From Bacteroidota bacterium (GTDB lineage Bacteria > Bacteroidota > Bacteroidia > Bacteroidales > UBA12481), in NCBI GenBank assembly GCA_030592205.1, contig JAUVKA010000020.1, positions 1-18,006 of the forward strand: a stretch of DNA of 18,006 nucleotides, written 5' to 3'. This document shows positions 1 to 9,399 of the stretch, in pieces (positions within the stretch are counted from its first letter, which is position 1; every line of letters starts with the position of its first letter). The notes beneath the pieces were generated by a model. The model made no database searches. It had not been told where the DNA came from and worked only from the letters and a program-made list of their open reading frames with translations. The position numbers and the translations under genes are program-made.

Positions 1-1928
1 AACTTGAGTTCCTCAATCTCCTTATCCTGTGAATCTGAGATCACATAACATCTTTGTGTAGCATCAAAATGGCCGTCTGATGCACCTGATTTGACAATTA
101 ATTCAGGAGGCCTTGCCCAGGATCTAGCCAATGATGTTAAGGATGCAATTTCATCTTGCGTTGCTCCATACATCCATGTCCACCAGTAGGTATTGTTTTC
201 TCCTTTATGTGGTCTGGGACTTGCCCATGCTAATGAGAAGTGCGACGGACGATCAGCAGCCTGACAATACCGCCCGTCAGAAGGGATCATTGCGACAGGC
301 CAATGATTCCACCATGGAAAATGCGAGACCTCCTTGCGATGTTCATGGGCAAAGCAAGTGAGGTTACACTCGAGTTCAAATATCTGAAAGGGCTTATATT
401 CTGATTTCATATTTACCATCATGATATTTGGTTTTTCACCCAGAGCATCACCAAAATGAATATAGCCCCCAAGCTCCCATCGTCCTTTACTTCGGAACTT
501 AGGGGATTTTTCTGCCCAGCTGTATGTATGCTGCTCTCCTTTTAGGTTTGCCAGTGTCATTGCTTCGAGCTCGATTATGTCCTCTGGGCTTTGACCAGGT
601 TGACAAAGGCCGATTACTTCTTCGGGCCATAAAGATTCACCATCGGAATGTAGTACGACTTTCCGAAAGCCAAGCTGATCAGGATAAAAGGTGTAATATT
701 CATCAACCCAATCTTCCCAACCTGATATTGGATTGACCTGGGAATGATTACCGTTGGCTGAGGTGGGTAGGTAACGCCAATGCACGACCACACGAGCAGG
801 GGTGTTTTCAATAATCCTCACATGAGAAAAACGGCAGCGTGGATCAAGCATGTGCTCGAGGCAACCATCCTGGTCATTGAAGTTTTCAATACTCTGATCG
901 CCCATCCAGATCCCATTTTCCATCACCCAGGCAGGTCCGTATCGCGTTCCTCTCCAGAACACAACACGTACTGGGGAATCGTCAAATTGAACTACGATAT
1001 CCGGATCTGATGAAAGTCGCCACTGAGCGTCCCATTCCGGATAATATTTCAGATGTGTATACGAGGCTCCAAACTTGCCTTTGCCCTTGGGGCCAGAAGG
1101 CATTACTCTAGGTGGAAGACCGGGTTCTGTATCAGGTTTTGAGGAAGCATAGATCTTAGCTATAATTCTCGCTGAAAGGGACTTATCATAAATACGGATT
1201 TCATCAAGAATACCATCAAAAGAATACCAACTGGGAAGTGTCGCAAATGCCCGAACAGGATTGGATGCTTCGATCTTTTGATGCGGCATGCCTATTCTCA
1301 ACTCTTCGGATTCGGCAGGATCAAATTCACCTTCTACCTTCATCGTGGCAGTTTTCTCCCCATTAATATAAAGAATCACTCCTGCCTTTGCATCGAAGGT
1401 TGCTGCAACATGAGTCCATTTTCGTAGAGGTATTTTGCTTTCTGAACGGCAGATTTCCCACTTACCAGTACCAATGTGCAAACCCAAATGGCCCTGCGGA
1501 CTAATCCCGAAGAAAAATCCTTCTTGGGGGGAGTTGGCTGAAATGTCTTCGGGCCAGCTGATCTCATCCAGATTTGAGTTTGTACTTACTGTATTTTCCT
1601 GAGCGATAATTGGTGCCCAGTTCCATGGATAAGCGCCAGGGGCGATCCAGGCCTCAAATGTGAAAGCCTGACCCAATTCCGGAACTTGTTCTGGTGACCT
1701 TGCGATGCATGAGGTATACCCATCCATTATAAGCGCCTTACCTTTCACGCCATCTACCAGCCGGTGATAGCCGCTGATGCCGTCCTGCTTTCCGCTTTCA
1801 GAGTCGAGAACAGAGTTGTCTTTTACATGGTCAAGGTTCCAGTAGGCTAAGGGATTGGTATCTAAGGTCTGCGAGTGACTGCTAAGTGTTAAAAAGCTCA
1901 GCATGAAAATGCTTATTCGTAACTTCAT
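1..1928 (-). CDS. Secreted LamG-domain protein with large unrecognised C-terminal region (3' end cut by window)
   Basis: The frame is open from the ATG at 1928 to the left edge of the window (642 codons), so the C-terminus is missing. Residues 1-20 form a Sec signal peptide ending HSQ. Residues about 26-262 read as a LamG/concanavalin-A-like jellyroll: FEAWIAP at 91-97, WTHVAATFD at 171-179 and LDEIRIYDKSLSA at 241-253 are typical strands of that fold. After a Pro/Gly/Lys-rich linker (about 263-280) follow at least 360 residues that I do not recognise, rich in Trp, His, Asp and Cys, with landmarks GCLEHMLDPRC, VVVHWRYLP, GWEDWVDEYYTFYP and PWWNHWP. The LamG part probably binds glycan. The C-terminal part could be a catalytic domain, for example a polysaccharide lyase or hydrolase, but no family is assigned. 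It is the last gene visible in the operon, 40 bp downstream of the GH2 gene. LamG call firm; function unknown. Confidence 0.85.
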   Translation of the reverse strand, partial: MKLRISIFMLSFLTLSSHSQTLDTNPLAYWNLDHVKDNSVLDSESGKQDGISGYHRLVDGVKGKALIMDGYTSCIARSPEQVPELGQAFTFEAWIAPGAYPWNWAPIIAQENTVSTNSNLDEISWPEDISANSPQEGFFFGISPQGHLGLHIGTGKWEICRSESKIPLRKWTHVAATFDAKAGVILYINGEKTATMKVEGEFDPAESEELRIGMPHQKIEASNPVRAFATLPSWYSFDGILDEIRIYDKSLSARIIAKIYASSKPDTEPGLPPRVMPSGPKGKGKFGASYTHLKYYPEWDAQWRLSSDPDIVVQFDDSPVRVVFWRGTRYGPAWVMENGIWMGDQSIENFNDQDGCLEHMLDPRCRFSHVRIIENTPARVVVHWRYLPTSANGNHSQVNPISGWEDWVDEYYTFYPDQLGFRKVVLHSDGESLWPEEVIGLCQPGQSPEDIIELEAMTLANLKGEQHTYSWAEKSPKFRSKGRWELGGYIHFGDALGEKPNIMMVNMKSEYKPFQIFELECNLTCFAHEHRKEVSHFPWWNHWPVAMIPSDGRYCQAADRPSHFSLAWASPRPHKGENNTYWWTWMYGATQDEIASLTSLARSWARPPELIVKSGASDGHFDATQRCYVISDSQDKEIEELK

Positions 1929-1968
1929 ATTTTGATCCGGTTTTGGTTAATCTATTTGTCATGTTGCC

Positions 1969-4900
1969 CTATTGAAGTTTTCTAATCCATATATTTCGAT
2001 AAGAAACTTCATTATTATGATCCTGCAGCATTAATGGCAGTTCAGGTTCTGAAATACTATATTCCTTGTTATGCGAAGCAGTAGGTGCTATAATTTCAAC
2101 ATTGTTGAGCACCAATACCCCATTATGGAACAAAGTGAAATATCCTGGCGCTATCAATTCTTCATTGTCGTTGAACTTTGGAGCAATGAATACTATATCA
2201 TAAACCTGCCACTCTTCGGGTTTCAGAGAAGCATTTACCAGCGGTGCTGAGTTGCCATAAAAAGCGGCAGCCTGACCGTAAGGATTCGTTTTGTTTATGT
2301 ATGAATTCAATACCTGAATCTCATATTTACTCATAAAATATATTCCAGAGTTACTACATTGCTGTCCTGTTTTTCCTTCCCTAACATCTTTTTCAGACGT
2401 TTTCCACTCAATATGTAGCTGGCAATCACCGAATTTTTGTTTTGTTTCTATATTCTTGGTCCCTGGTTTTATGGTAAATTCCTTTCCTGATACTATCCAT
2501 TCAGGTGCTCCACCTGTTTCCACACTGACAAAATTGATCAGTGTATCCTTATCGAACAGAATAAGAGCATCAGAGGGAGGGTTTCCATTATTGCCCGGAG
2601 TTACTATTGCTGGCTCGGGTAAGTCTCTCCTTCTATTTTGTTCACCCGATGAAAGGAAATCAAAAGTAAAACTCATCTTAACCGGTTCAGAGTCCCAACC
2701 GTAAACGGTTTCAATTTGTGATTGCGGACCAAGATCTTCAGCTTTTTTAAACATGGTACCGATTGGAGGTATGGCATTCAGAAAAGAGAGGTCTCCTTCC
2801 TGGTGTTGGATAGCATCAGTACCCCATCCTTTCCGGACACTCTCAGGCGTTTCAGGAGTAAATAGTCGAAGGAAGGTATAAGGTGTATGACAATATATCG
2901 TCATATTACTCTGGTCTTTGTTTCTCATTCTTGCCCAGTAAAGGGATGAAAAATAGCCCTTAAATTCTGGATAGTCATACAATGATTCCGGGTCTGCTGT
3001 GATAGTATTATTATACTCATCCTCCCAAACTCCCAGGGTGGTCCCTTTCATGCGGTTTCGCCAGACTCTGAAGGGGCCATCACCCAACCTTCTGATTGAA
3101 TGAATTTTATCCTCAGGATAATCAAATGTGATCCCTTGCATATAATGTCCACTCACATCCAGATCCAGCAAACCATTGGTTCTTACGGTCCATTTGATCT
3201 GATATTGTATGTTTCTGAATTTCGTAATATTTCCCTGGAATGAGAATTCTAAGATGTATTGACCATTTTCATCCCTGTAATGATTAATTCCTGATAGCTC
3301 TGTTTCCTCTTTGGTGATGAATCTTGGCCCGTTATTCATTGGGATTTCTTTCTTATTCTGATATGCCCTGGCAAGCACTCCAGTCTTTTTATCAAATTCA
3401 AAAGAGATATTATCTGTATGCACCAGGATTGACTGTCCTGTTTCATCTGCCTCGACAGGCTTTTCAGATTTGTCAGCTTCAGGTAAACCATATGTAGTTT
3501 CATCCGGTCCTTTGAGAGGAAAACTCCAGTTGAATATTTCTTTACCATGTGGATCCACAGCTTTTATATACAAGACATCGAAGGAAGACCAATTATCAGG
3601 TAAATCTACCGACAAAACACCTTTTATACCTGGCTCCAGATCAACTGCAGGAATATTACCTTCGATAAGAGAAGAAGGATCAGTTCCGCTTTCAGCTGGC
3701 CCTGTGAAATTTATCCATTGAGCTTCAAATTTGCACTGATCCAGGTTTGTGTAATGGTACCTGTTTTCAATGCTAAACTTTCCATCAAATGAAGGGGTGA
3801 TGTGTTTTTTATCAAAATAAACAGGGGCCCAGATCTCTTTAACAGTATAAAAGCTTCCTTCTTTCTCACGTGCAGGTCCTGTTATCCCATCCGCAGCATG
3901 GTTTCCGTCAACATCTAATATATTGTTACGGTCTGTACGGACAATCGCCTCATCAGAAAAATTCCAGAGGAAACCACCTGCACATATTGGATTGTTCCAC
4001 ATCATTCTCCAGTAATCATCAAGCCCTGCTCCATGACCTTCATCCCAGCAACCATGCAAAAATTCAGTGGTGATAAATATCCGGTCCTGCATATAGCTGT
4101 CATAAGCCAGGTAATTATACTTGAAGTAATGAAGAGTATTTATTTTTCGGAAGATCTGGCGTGGACGTATAGTTTCCCTCTGTTGAATATCCCAGATAGA
4201 GAAATCATCGTCAAGATCAGGATTCCATCCTCCTTCATTACCATTGCCCCAGAAAAGTATTGAGGGATGGTTTTCATCACGGATTACAAGTTCTTCAACC
4301 AGCTTCCTGCCAATTTCAGTACCGTATGCCGGGGGGCCCCAGCCTGCTAGTTCATCAAAAACAAATAAACCAAGTGAATCACAGGCATCAAGGAAATGTT
4401 TATCAGGAGGGTAATGCGACATCCTTACCGCATTCATATTCATTTCCTTAATCAGATTGACATCGGAGATACTTATATTCTTATTTGTTGTTCGTCCTGA
4501 TGTTGGCCAGAAAACATGCCGGCTAATACCCTTGAATTTTACTTTCACCCCATTCACATAAACTCCATCTTTCTCCCTTACTTCCACGGTTCGGAATCCG
4601 GTCCTCACTTCTGTTTGATGAAGTATCTTATGATCTTTATCCATTAATTTAAAAACCACTTCATAAAGTGCAGGGAATTCAGGGCTCCATGACTTAATGT
4701 CTTCAAAATGAGTTGATATACTGATTTTTCCTTGTACTGGATCCTGAATTTCTTCTTCAAGATCAGCTATTTTTAATCCACTCAATTCCTGCAGTTCCAC
4801 TCCCATGAAGGCAGCTTTTGGTGATTCGAAATAAACATCAGAATTGAAATCACCATTTGCTCTTGCATCTGTTGATACTCTTTCAATATGGTCTGCTGGA

Positions 4901-5484
4901 AGTGCCTCAAGATAAACCGGGCGGAAAATCCCTCCAAATATCCAGTAATCTGCCCAACGCTCTGCTTCATTTACCAAACTATCTGAGGAATGCTTGTGAA
5001 CAGTGACTTCAATCTTGTTGGTTTTACTTCCAAAATTCAGAAGCGAGCTTATATCATACTTGAATTCATAAAATGCACCCTGGTGTTTAGGTCCTGCCGG
5101 TTTCCCGTTGATTTTTACTACAGCGTCGGTCATCACCCCCTCGAACACGATATTCACTTTTTTCCCTTTCCATTCCTTGGGAATTAGGAATTCATGATGG
5201 TATAAACCATGTTCATTCATTCTGTCTTCCCAGGCATCTATACCATAATTATAGGATCCAAAACCCTGGAGCTCCCAGCAAGATGGAACCTGAATTGTTG
5301 TCCAATTCTCACTATTCATCCCATCGGAACAGTAGAATTCCCATGGAACGGTATTATCATTCCCGGTACCGGATAGATATTTTATCTCTGTGTTCTGGGA
5401 ATACGTCAGGCTGGTAAAAGAAAGTAAAATCCCTACAAGTAGTAAGCAGGAAAATTTTGTGGTTATAGGCTTTGGCTTAAGCAT
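1969..5484 (-). CDS. Secreted GH2 beta-galactosidase-like glycosidase fused to a C-terminal DUF1080 domain
   Basis: This 1171-residue protein has a Sec signal peptide (1-30, ending TYSQ). Domains in order: GH2 sugar-binding jellyroll (about 45-197, with WTTIQVPSCWELQGFG), Ig-like domain (about 198-302), TIM barrel (about 303-600), a further beta domain, a beta-galactosidase small-chain-like region (about 685-945), a Pro/Gly-rich linker (about 953-972), and a DUF1080/3-keto-disaccharide-hydrolase-type jellyroll (about 974-1169). By family analogy the acid/base is E417 in GNGNEGG and the nucleophile is probably E474 in TTEF, the last strand before HGCWDEGHG. The barrel also carries the usual MNAVRMSHYPP motif (350-360). 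GH2 enzymes remove beta-linked galactose, glucuronate or mannose from glycan ends; the exact sugar cannot be read here. The DUF1080 part may bind carbohydrate or act as a second enzyme. Its neighbours are the LamG protein (40 bp downstream) and the GH63-like enzyme (24 bp upstream). GH2 and DUF1080 calls are both strong. Confidence 0.93.
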   Translation of the reverse strand: MLKPKPITTKFSCLLLVGILLSFTSLTYSQNTEIKYLSGTGNDNTVPWEFYCSDGMNSENWTTIQVPSCWELQGFGSYNYGIDAWEDRMNEHGLYHHEFLIPKEWKGKKVNIVFEGVMTDAVVKINGKPAGPKHQGAFYEFKYDISSLLNFGSKTNKIEVTVHKHSSDSLVNEAERWADYWIFGGIFRPVYLEALPADHIERVSTDARANGDFNSDVYFESPKAAFMGVELQELSGLKIADLEEEIQDPVQGKISISTHFEDIKSWSPEFPALYEVVFKLMDKDHKILHQTEVRTGFRTVEVREKDGVYVNGVKVKFKGISRHVFWPTSGRTTNKNISISDVNLIKEMNMNAVRMSHYPPDKHFLDACDSLGLFVFDELAGWGPPAYGTEIGRKLVEELVIRDENHPSILFWGNGNEGGWNPDLDDDFSIWDIQQRETIRPRQIFRKINTLHYFKYNYLAYDSYMQDRIFITTEFLHGCWDEGHGAGLDDYWRMMWNNPICAGGFLWNFSDEAIVRTDRNNILDVDGNHAADGITGPAREKEGSFYTVKEIWAPVYFDKKHITPSFDGKFSIENRYHYTNLDQCKFEAQWINFTGPAESGTDPSSLIEGNIPAVDLEPGIKGVLSVDLPDNWSSFDVLYIKAVDPHGKEIFNWSFPLKGPDETTYGLPEADKSEKPVEADETGQSILVHTDNISFEFDKKTGVLARAYQNKKEIPMNNGPRFITKEETELSGINHYRDENGQYILEFSFQGNITKFRNIQYQIKWTVRTNGLLDLDVSGHYMQGITFDYPEDKIHSIRRLGDGPFRVWRNRMKGTTLGVWEDEYNNTITADPESLYDYPEFKGYFSSLYWARMRNKDQSNMTIYCHTPYTFLRLFTPETPESVRKGWGTDAIQHQEGDLSFLNAIPPIGTMFKKAEDLGPQSQIETVYGWDSEPVKMSFTFDFLSSGEQNRRRDLPEPAIVTPGNNGNPPSDALILFDKDTLINFVSVETGGAPEWIVSGKEFTIKPGTKNIETKQKFGDCQLHIEWKTSEKDVREGKTGQQCSNSGIYFMSKYEIQVLNSYINKTNPYGQAAAFYGNSAPLVNASLKPEEWQVYDIVFIAPKFNDNEELIAPGYFTLFHNGVLVLNNVEIIAPTASHNKEYSISEPELPLMLQDHNNEVSYRNIWIRKLQ

Positions 5485-5508
5485 TGTTAATTGTATTTAT
5501 TTTATCGT

Positions 5509-7224
5509 TTAATCGGTCTTTACTTTTGATACAACATAGGTTTTCCCGGGCATTGCGGTAAACATAACTTCAGATGCCGCAGCGCTTGCACTGATGGATT
5601 TGATGGTCTTTCCATTGCAATGGACTTCGATCTTTTCTTTTTGCGAGGAAAAAACAACCCTGAATTCTCGTTCAAAAGACGTATTTAACTCTACTGATGT
5701 GTCCGTGGGATAGTTCACCTCCAGTTTGCCAAGTTTTAATCGCCGCCCTTTGGCATGGGAAGGGACCACAATGGTTCGGTAATCCTCCTGAATCCCATAG
5801 ATAGTATTCACTGCTATGCTCCAGGCGGCAACCCCCCAGCAGTAATCCTTTACTCCTAAATTGCCTCCGGTGACACTGTTGTAACGTTCATAGGCATGGC
5901 CGTCATATTTTTCCACAAGTTCCTGCATTTTTTCAGCTAACTCTATAGCAATATCATAATAGCCATAGCGATTGAGACCGAGTGCAATTAAATAATTAGT
6001 TGGAGGCCACATATCACCTCGCCAAAATCCTTTCGGATCAAAGCTTGGCTCGTCCATGGATGAAGTAGTTACCGGGTATTTACTCCAGAACAGCGACGGG
6101 TCGGTTAACTGTTTGACCAGTTCTTCGGCCTGTTTCTCGCTCGCCAGGCCGGCAGTCAGAGCCAGGAAGCCCTGCAGAGTTCTAATGCGAATTTTTTTAT
6201 CGGTATCTCTGTCTAGACTATAAAAGAATTTTGTTTCCGGGTCCCACATCTTCGCACGGATCGCTTTGGTTCGTTTGGCAAGATTCCTCTCGTATTTTTT
6301 CATCATTTCGACGCGGCCGGTTCTTTGGCACATCTCTATCATAGCACGCTCAGAAATTGCCAGGAAGCAGGTTTGATCGACACCTTCAATGTTCCCATAC
6401 CACTCACCACCTGTGCCTCGCGTAGGATGCTTTGTTAATTTCAGATTATCAAGGGTCGCATGAAAATCAAATGTTTCAAATCGAGCTGTCTGGACCATAT
6501 CACCAATTGAAACTCTCTTATACGCACCATATTCGATCAATCCGTCATTATCCACATCTCTTTCAGTGGCATACCACGTTAGAAATGCGTCCAAATACGG
6601 CAAGCAGAAATCCAGCAATTCCAGATCATTGGTCTGATTAAATATCATCAGGCATCCCCAGGCAAGAATTGGGATTTGAGAGTAGCCAGGCTGCGGCAGA
6701 TCCGGATTGGTCACACAGGGTACCATGCCGTAGCGGTACGACCCTTTAGGTGCTTCCGGATTATTATCGATAACATTCCAGTAATTACGAAAGACATCAT
6801 GTATCAATTCGTTATCATCCAGCGGAGCCCAGGCATTAAGAACAAACATTGGATCCCACTGCAACTGGCACTTGCCGTATGACTGATCGCCTGCCCCTGT
6901 GATTGAAAACCATTTGTAAGGCAGTCCGGGAAGGGCCGGCTCCCACAGCTTATCAAAGAGACAATCGATATATAAATTATGTACCTGCCTTGTTAGTTCG
7001 GGGTCTTCCGTATATATCTGTTCTGATAAGTTCTCTCTGGCATGCTGAATGTTCTTTTCAGCAAGAGTGTACTTCCGTTTTGCCCCTTCCTGACCCAGAG
7101 CCGTATTATTGAAACTTAATACACATACAAAAATAAGGGCAGCTCCAAAAATATCCTTTAGACGGCAAGTGTAATGTTGTATGTCATTTTTCATTTTCAA
7201 AAATCTGATTGTCAGTAAGTTCAT
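5509..7224 (-). CDS. Exported (alpha/alpha)6-barrel glycosidase, GH63/MGH1-like (trehalase-like superfamily)
   Basis: The 571 residues begin with a hydrophobic export segment (about 26-40) before ALGQ; a second in-frame ATG at 7194 (residue 11) gives a more ordinary leader and may be the true start. The rest reads as an (alpha/alpha)6 barrel of the GH63/GH37/mannosylglycerate-hydrolase-like group: WDPMF at 123-127, DNDGLIEYG at 225-233 (the DNDGL turn common in these enzymes), WRGDMWPPTNYL at 401-412 and YERYNSVTGG at 445-454. By analogy with GH63, E446 is a candidate general base and an acidic residue near FETFDF (249-254) a candidate acid; neither is proven. About 90 residues after the barrel (from about 485) look like a beta-sandwich tail. 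Inverting enzymes of this group cut alpha-linked glucose, mannose or similar residues. It lies 21 bp downstream of the M1 peptidase and 24 bp upstream of the GH2 gene. The substrate cannot be assigned. Confidence 0.85.
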   Translation of the reverse strand: MNLLTIRFLKMKNDIQHYTCRLKDIFGAALIFVCVLSFNNTALGQEGAKRKYTLAEKNIQHARENLSEQIYTEDPELTRQVHNLYIDCLFDKLWEPALPGLPYKWFSITGAGDQSYGKCQLQWDPMFVLNAWAPLDDNELIHDVFRNYWNVIDNNPEAPKGSYRYGMVPCVTNPDLPQPGYSQIPILAWGCLMIFNQTNDLELLDFCLPYLDAFLTWYATERDVDNDGLIEYGAYKRVSIGDMVQTARFETFDFHATLDNLKLTKHPTRGTGGEWYGNIEGVDQTCFLAISERAMIEMCQRTGRVEMMKKYERNLAKRTKAIRAKMWDPETKFFYSLDRDTDKKIRIRTLQGFLALTAGLASEKQAEELVKQLTDPSLFWSKYPVTTSSMDEPSFDPKGFWRGDMWPPTNYLIALGLNRYGYYDIAIELAEKMQELVEKYDGHAYERYNSVTGGNLGVKDYCWGVAAWSIAVNTIYGIQEDYRTIVVPSHAKGRRLKLGKLEVNYPTDTSVELNTSFEREFRVVFSSQKEKIEVHCNGKTIKSISASAAASEVMFTAMPGKTYVVSKVKTD

Positions 7225-7245
7225 GATTTCAATATTTAGGATTTA

Positions 7246-9378
7246 TTACCTATTTATCATTTGAGTAGCCTGTTCTGCAGCCCTGTTTACCACATTGCGA
7301 TGGGATTTTGTACCGGCAGCTTCTCTTAGGAATTTCAGGTCAGATTTAGATCCACACTTTCCGACTGATTTGAGTGCCTCTGCCATAACAAGGTAGCTGT
7401 CATCAGTATTGAAGATATGTTTAAACCTTTTAATATTCTTCTTATTCCCGTTATCGCCAAGAGCACTTATGGCAGCAACTCTTACCTTTGAGTTTTGGTC
7501 TTCTAAGGCAGACAGGAAAAGATCAGCAAAATCGATGTTATGATATTCTGACATATTCTTTAGGGCAGCTTCCCTAACAGCCCAGAAATCGTCATTTGCG
7601 GCAATATGATTCCAAACCTCAATGGTTTTTTGGGAATTGCTAAAGGCTTTAAGCTCATCTACAGCCCATAATCTTCCAGTCATATCGTCATTCATAGCCT
7701 GATAGATTAATTCATCTTCTGATTTTTTGAAAGTCCATTCCTTCAGCAGATGATTTCCATCATCAAACCTTACCATTAAAGGTTTAGTATCCAGTTTGAA
7801 TTCAAAGGATTCGCTTTTTTCTTCTAGCCAGACCTTCTTTACAGTTTTCTTTCCATTACTATAAAAACCAATATTCACCGGAATCCTGTAAATTGGAACA
7901 TTGTCCCATTTATCCTGAGTCTGTACTACTTCAACAGTTAAAGTTCCGGTAGATTCATCCCAGTCTTTACTGATATCAAAAACAGCATGTCCGGGGTGGA
8001 AAAGAAATTGATTAAAAAACCAGTCCATATTCTTCCCACTCACATCTTTGACACATTTCATGAAGTCCTGAGTTGTTACGGGCTGGAATTCATGTTGATG
8101 TAAAAATGTACTAAGAGTTCTGAAGAAAGTGTCATCGCCCAGTATAAATCGTAACATATGAAGCACACAGGCCCCTTTTGGATAGGTATGACTATCGAAG
8201 TTTTCTCCCGGTGAATTGTACCTGTTAAATACAATTGGCCTCATATACCTGTTATGTGCTTCTCTAAGGTATCCATTCTTCTTCCTGACAAGATCATATG
8301 CTCCTTCAACTTCTCCCCATGCATATTTTTTATACAGATGGTCAGAATAGGTACCAAAGCTTTCATTCATCCAGGTATGCTCCCAGCTTCTGCATGTAAT
8401 AAGGTCTCCCCACCATTGATGTGCAATCTCATGTGCAATTATGCCTTCGAAAGAGAAGTCAATTTCAGCTTTCTTATCCGTTACTGCACGTTCACCAAGT
8501 AATGTTGCAGATGTTGCTTCAGCTCCTCCTCCCATATATGCTGAAATTACCTGATCATATTTCGCCCATGGGTATTCATAGTCATATATCTTGTTGAAAA
8601 AATCGATCATATAGGGTGTTTTCGCAAATGATCTTTTAGCATCTTCAACATTCCACTGATAAACCCAGTAATTTATTGGTAATGATCCTAAAGAGTCCTT
8701 TATAACAGCGTAATCAGCAATGCTAAGATTAAAAAGATATGTTGAGTGGGGTTTCTCCTGACTCCAGTGCCAGGTATGTTTACCTTTTTCCGTATCGTCT
8801 TTGATGCCCAATAAAGTGCCGTTAGAAAGTACTTTATATTTCTGATCAACCGTAATTATCATTTCCTGAGTTACTTTATCGTGAGGATAGTCATAACAGG
8901 GTATCCACTGTCTGGCTTTATTCGGGAAACAATCTGACGAAGCCTGGCGAGGACTTCTTTCGGTTTTGTCAGAAAACCTCAGGCCTTTAACCTGTTCAGT
9001 CAGGTAGTACTTTACAGTTATGTCAACTGTATCAATATGTGAATAAGCTTGTGCAAGACTGATAAATAGCTTATCCTCAGTTTGAGTATATTCCAGAAGA
9101 GCATCCTTTCCATCAATAACATCTGTTACTACCAGGGAAACAGCATCCAGGGTAATAGATTGTAGATTGTCATTTAGTGGCGACAGGGTGATCCTGTTTT
9201 GTCCTTTTAAGCTTTTTCCTTCCAGGTCAACGTCCAGCTCGATGCGGTAATGAATAGCATCAAAACTTCTGTCAGGTTCATGTTTCACAGGCCTGCTATA
9301 AACATCTACCTTCTGAGCATTTGTCGAAAGACAAATGGACATAAATGAGAAAGCAATAATCAAATTCTTCATTTTCAT
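7246..9378 (-). CDS. Secreted M1 family zinc aminopeptidase with C-terminal HEAT-like repeats
   Basis: This 710-residue protein has a Sec signal peptide (1-21, ending TNAQ). The zinc site is HEIAH at 316-320 plus E339 in WMNES, the exact HExxH-X18-E spacing of gluzincin aminopeptidases; E317 is the catalytic base and Y399 (HTYPKGA) matches the M1 transition-state tyrosine. The motif that binds the substrate N-terminus, usually GxMEN, reads GGGAEAT at 283-289: the glutamate (E287) is kept but Met and Asn are replaced. The N-terminal saddle domain covers about 25-230. Residues from about 555 on form short helical pairs (WAVREAALKNM, KVRVAAISALGD) like HEAT repeats. It should remove N-terminal residues from peptides outside the cytoplasm. 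It is 21 bp from the M24 peptidase gene and probably co-transcribed with it, giving a two-peptidase unit inside a glycan-degradation operon. The family call is very strong; the substrate is unknown. Confidence 0.95.
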   Translation of the reverse strand: MKMKNLIIAFSFMSICLSTNAQKVDVYSRPVKHEPDRSFDAIHYRIELDVDLEGKSLKGQNRITLSPLNDNLQSITLDAVSLVVTDVIDGKDALLEYTQTEDKLFISLAQAYSHIDTVDITVKYYLTEQVKGLRFSDKTERSPRQASSDCFPNKARQWIPCYDYPHDKVTQEMIITVDQKYKVLSNGTLLGIKDDTEKGKHTWHWSQEKPHSTYLFNLSIADYAVIKDSLGSLPINYWVYQWNVEDAKRSFAKTPYMIDFFNKIYDYEYPWAKYDQVISAYMGGGAEATSATLLGERAVTDKKAEIDFSFEGIIAHEIAHQWWGDLITCRSWEHTWMNESFGTYSDHLYKKYAWGEVEGAYDLVRKKNGYLREAHNRYMRPIVFNRYNSPGENFDSHTYPKGACVLHMLRFILGDDTFFRTLSTFLHQHEFQPVTTQDFMKCVKDVSGKNMDWFFNQFLFHPGHAVFDISKDWDESTGTLTVEVVQTQDKWDNVPIYRIPVNIGFYSNGKKTVKKVWLEEKSESFEFKLDTKPLMVRFDDGNHLLKEWTFKKSEDELIYQAMNDDMTGRLWAVDELKAFSNSQKTIEVWNHIAANDDFWAVREAALKNMSEYHNIDFADLFLSALEDQNSKVRVAAISALGDNGNKKNIKRFKHIFNTDDSYLVMAEALKSVGKCGSKSDLKFLREAAGTKSHRNVVNRAAEQATQMINR

Positions 9379-9399
9379 GGTTTTAGGTTTTAGGCCTTA

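Noticed and set aside
524..1010. Plus- and minus-strand ORFs of 60-80 codons within the first 2 kb
   Set aside because: The minus-strand LamG frame is continuous through this whole region with clear protein character; the others are shadows.
1376..1567. 63-codon minus-strand ORF, considered as evidence that the left-end gene is broken
   Set aside because: It lies in a different frame from the LamG gene, which I read codon by codon without a stop from 1928 to 1.
1929..1968. Promoter search in this and the other short gaps (5485-5508, 7225-7245, 9379-9399, 16646-16681)
   Set aside because: No convincing Bacteroidota TAnnTTTG/TTTG pair on the minus strand; the spacing fits an operon.
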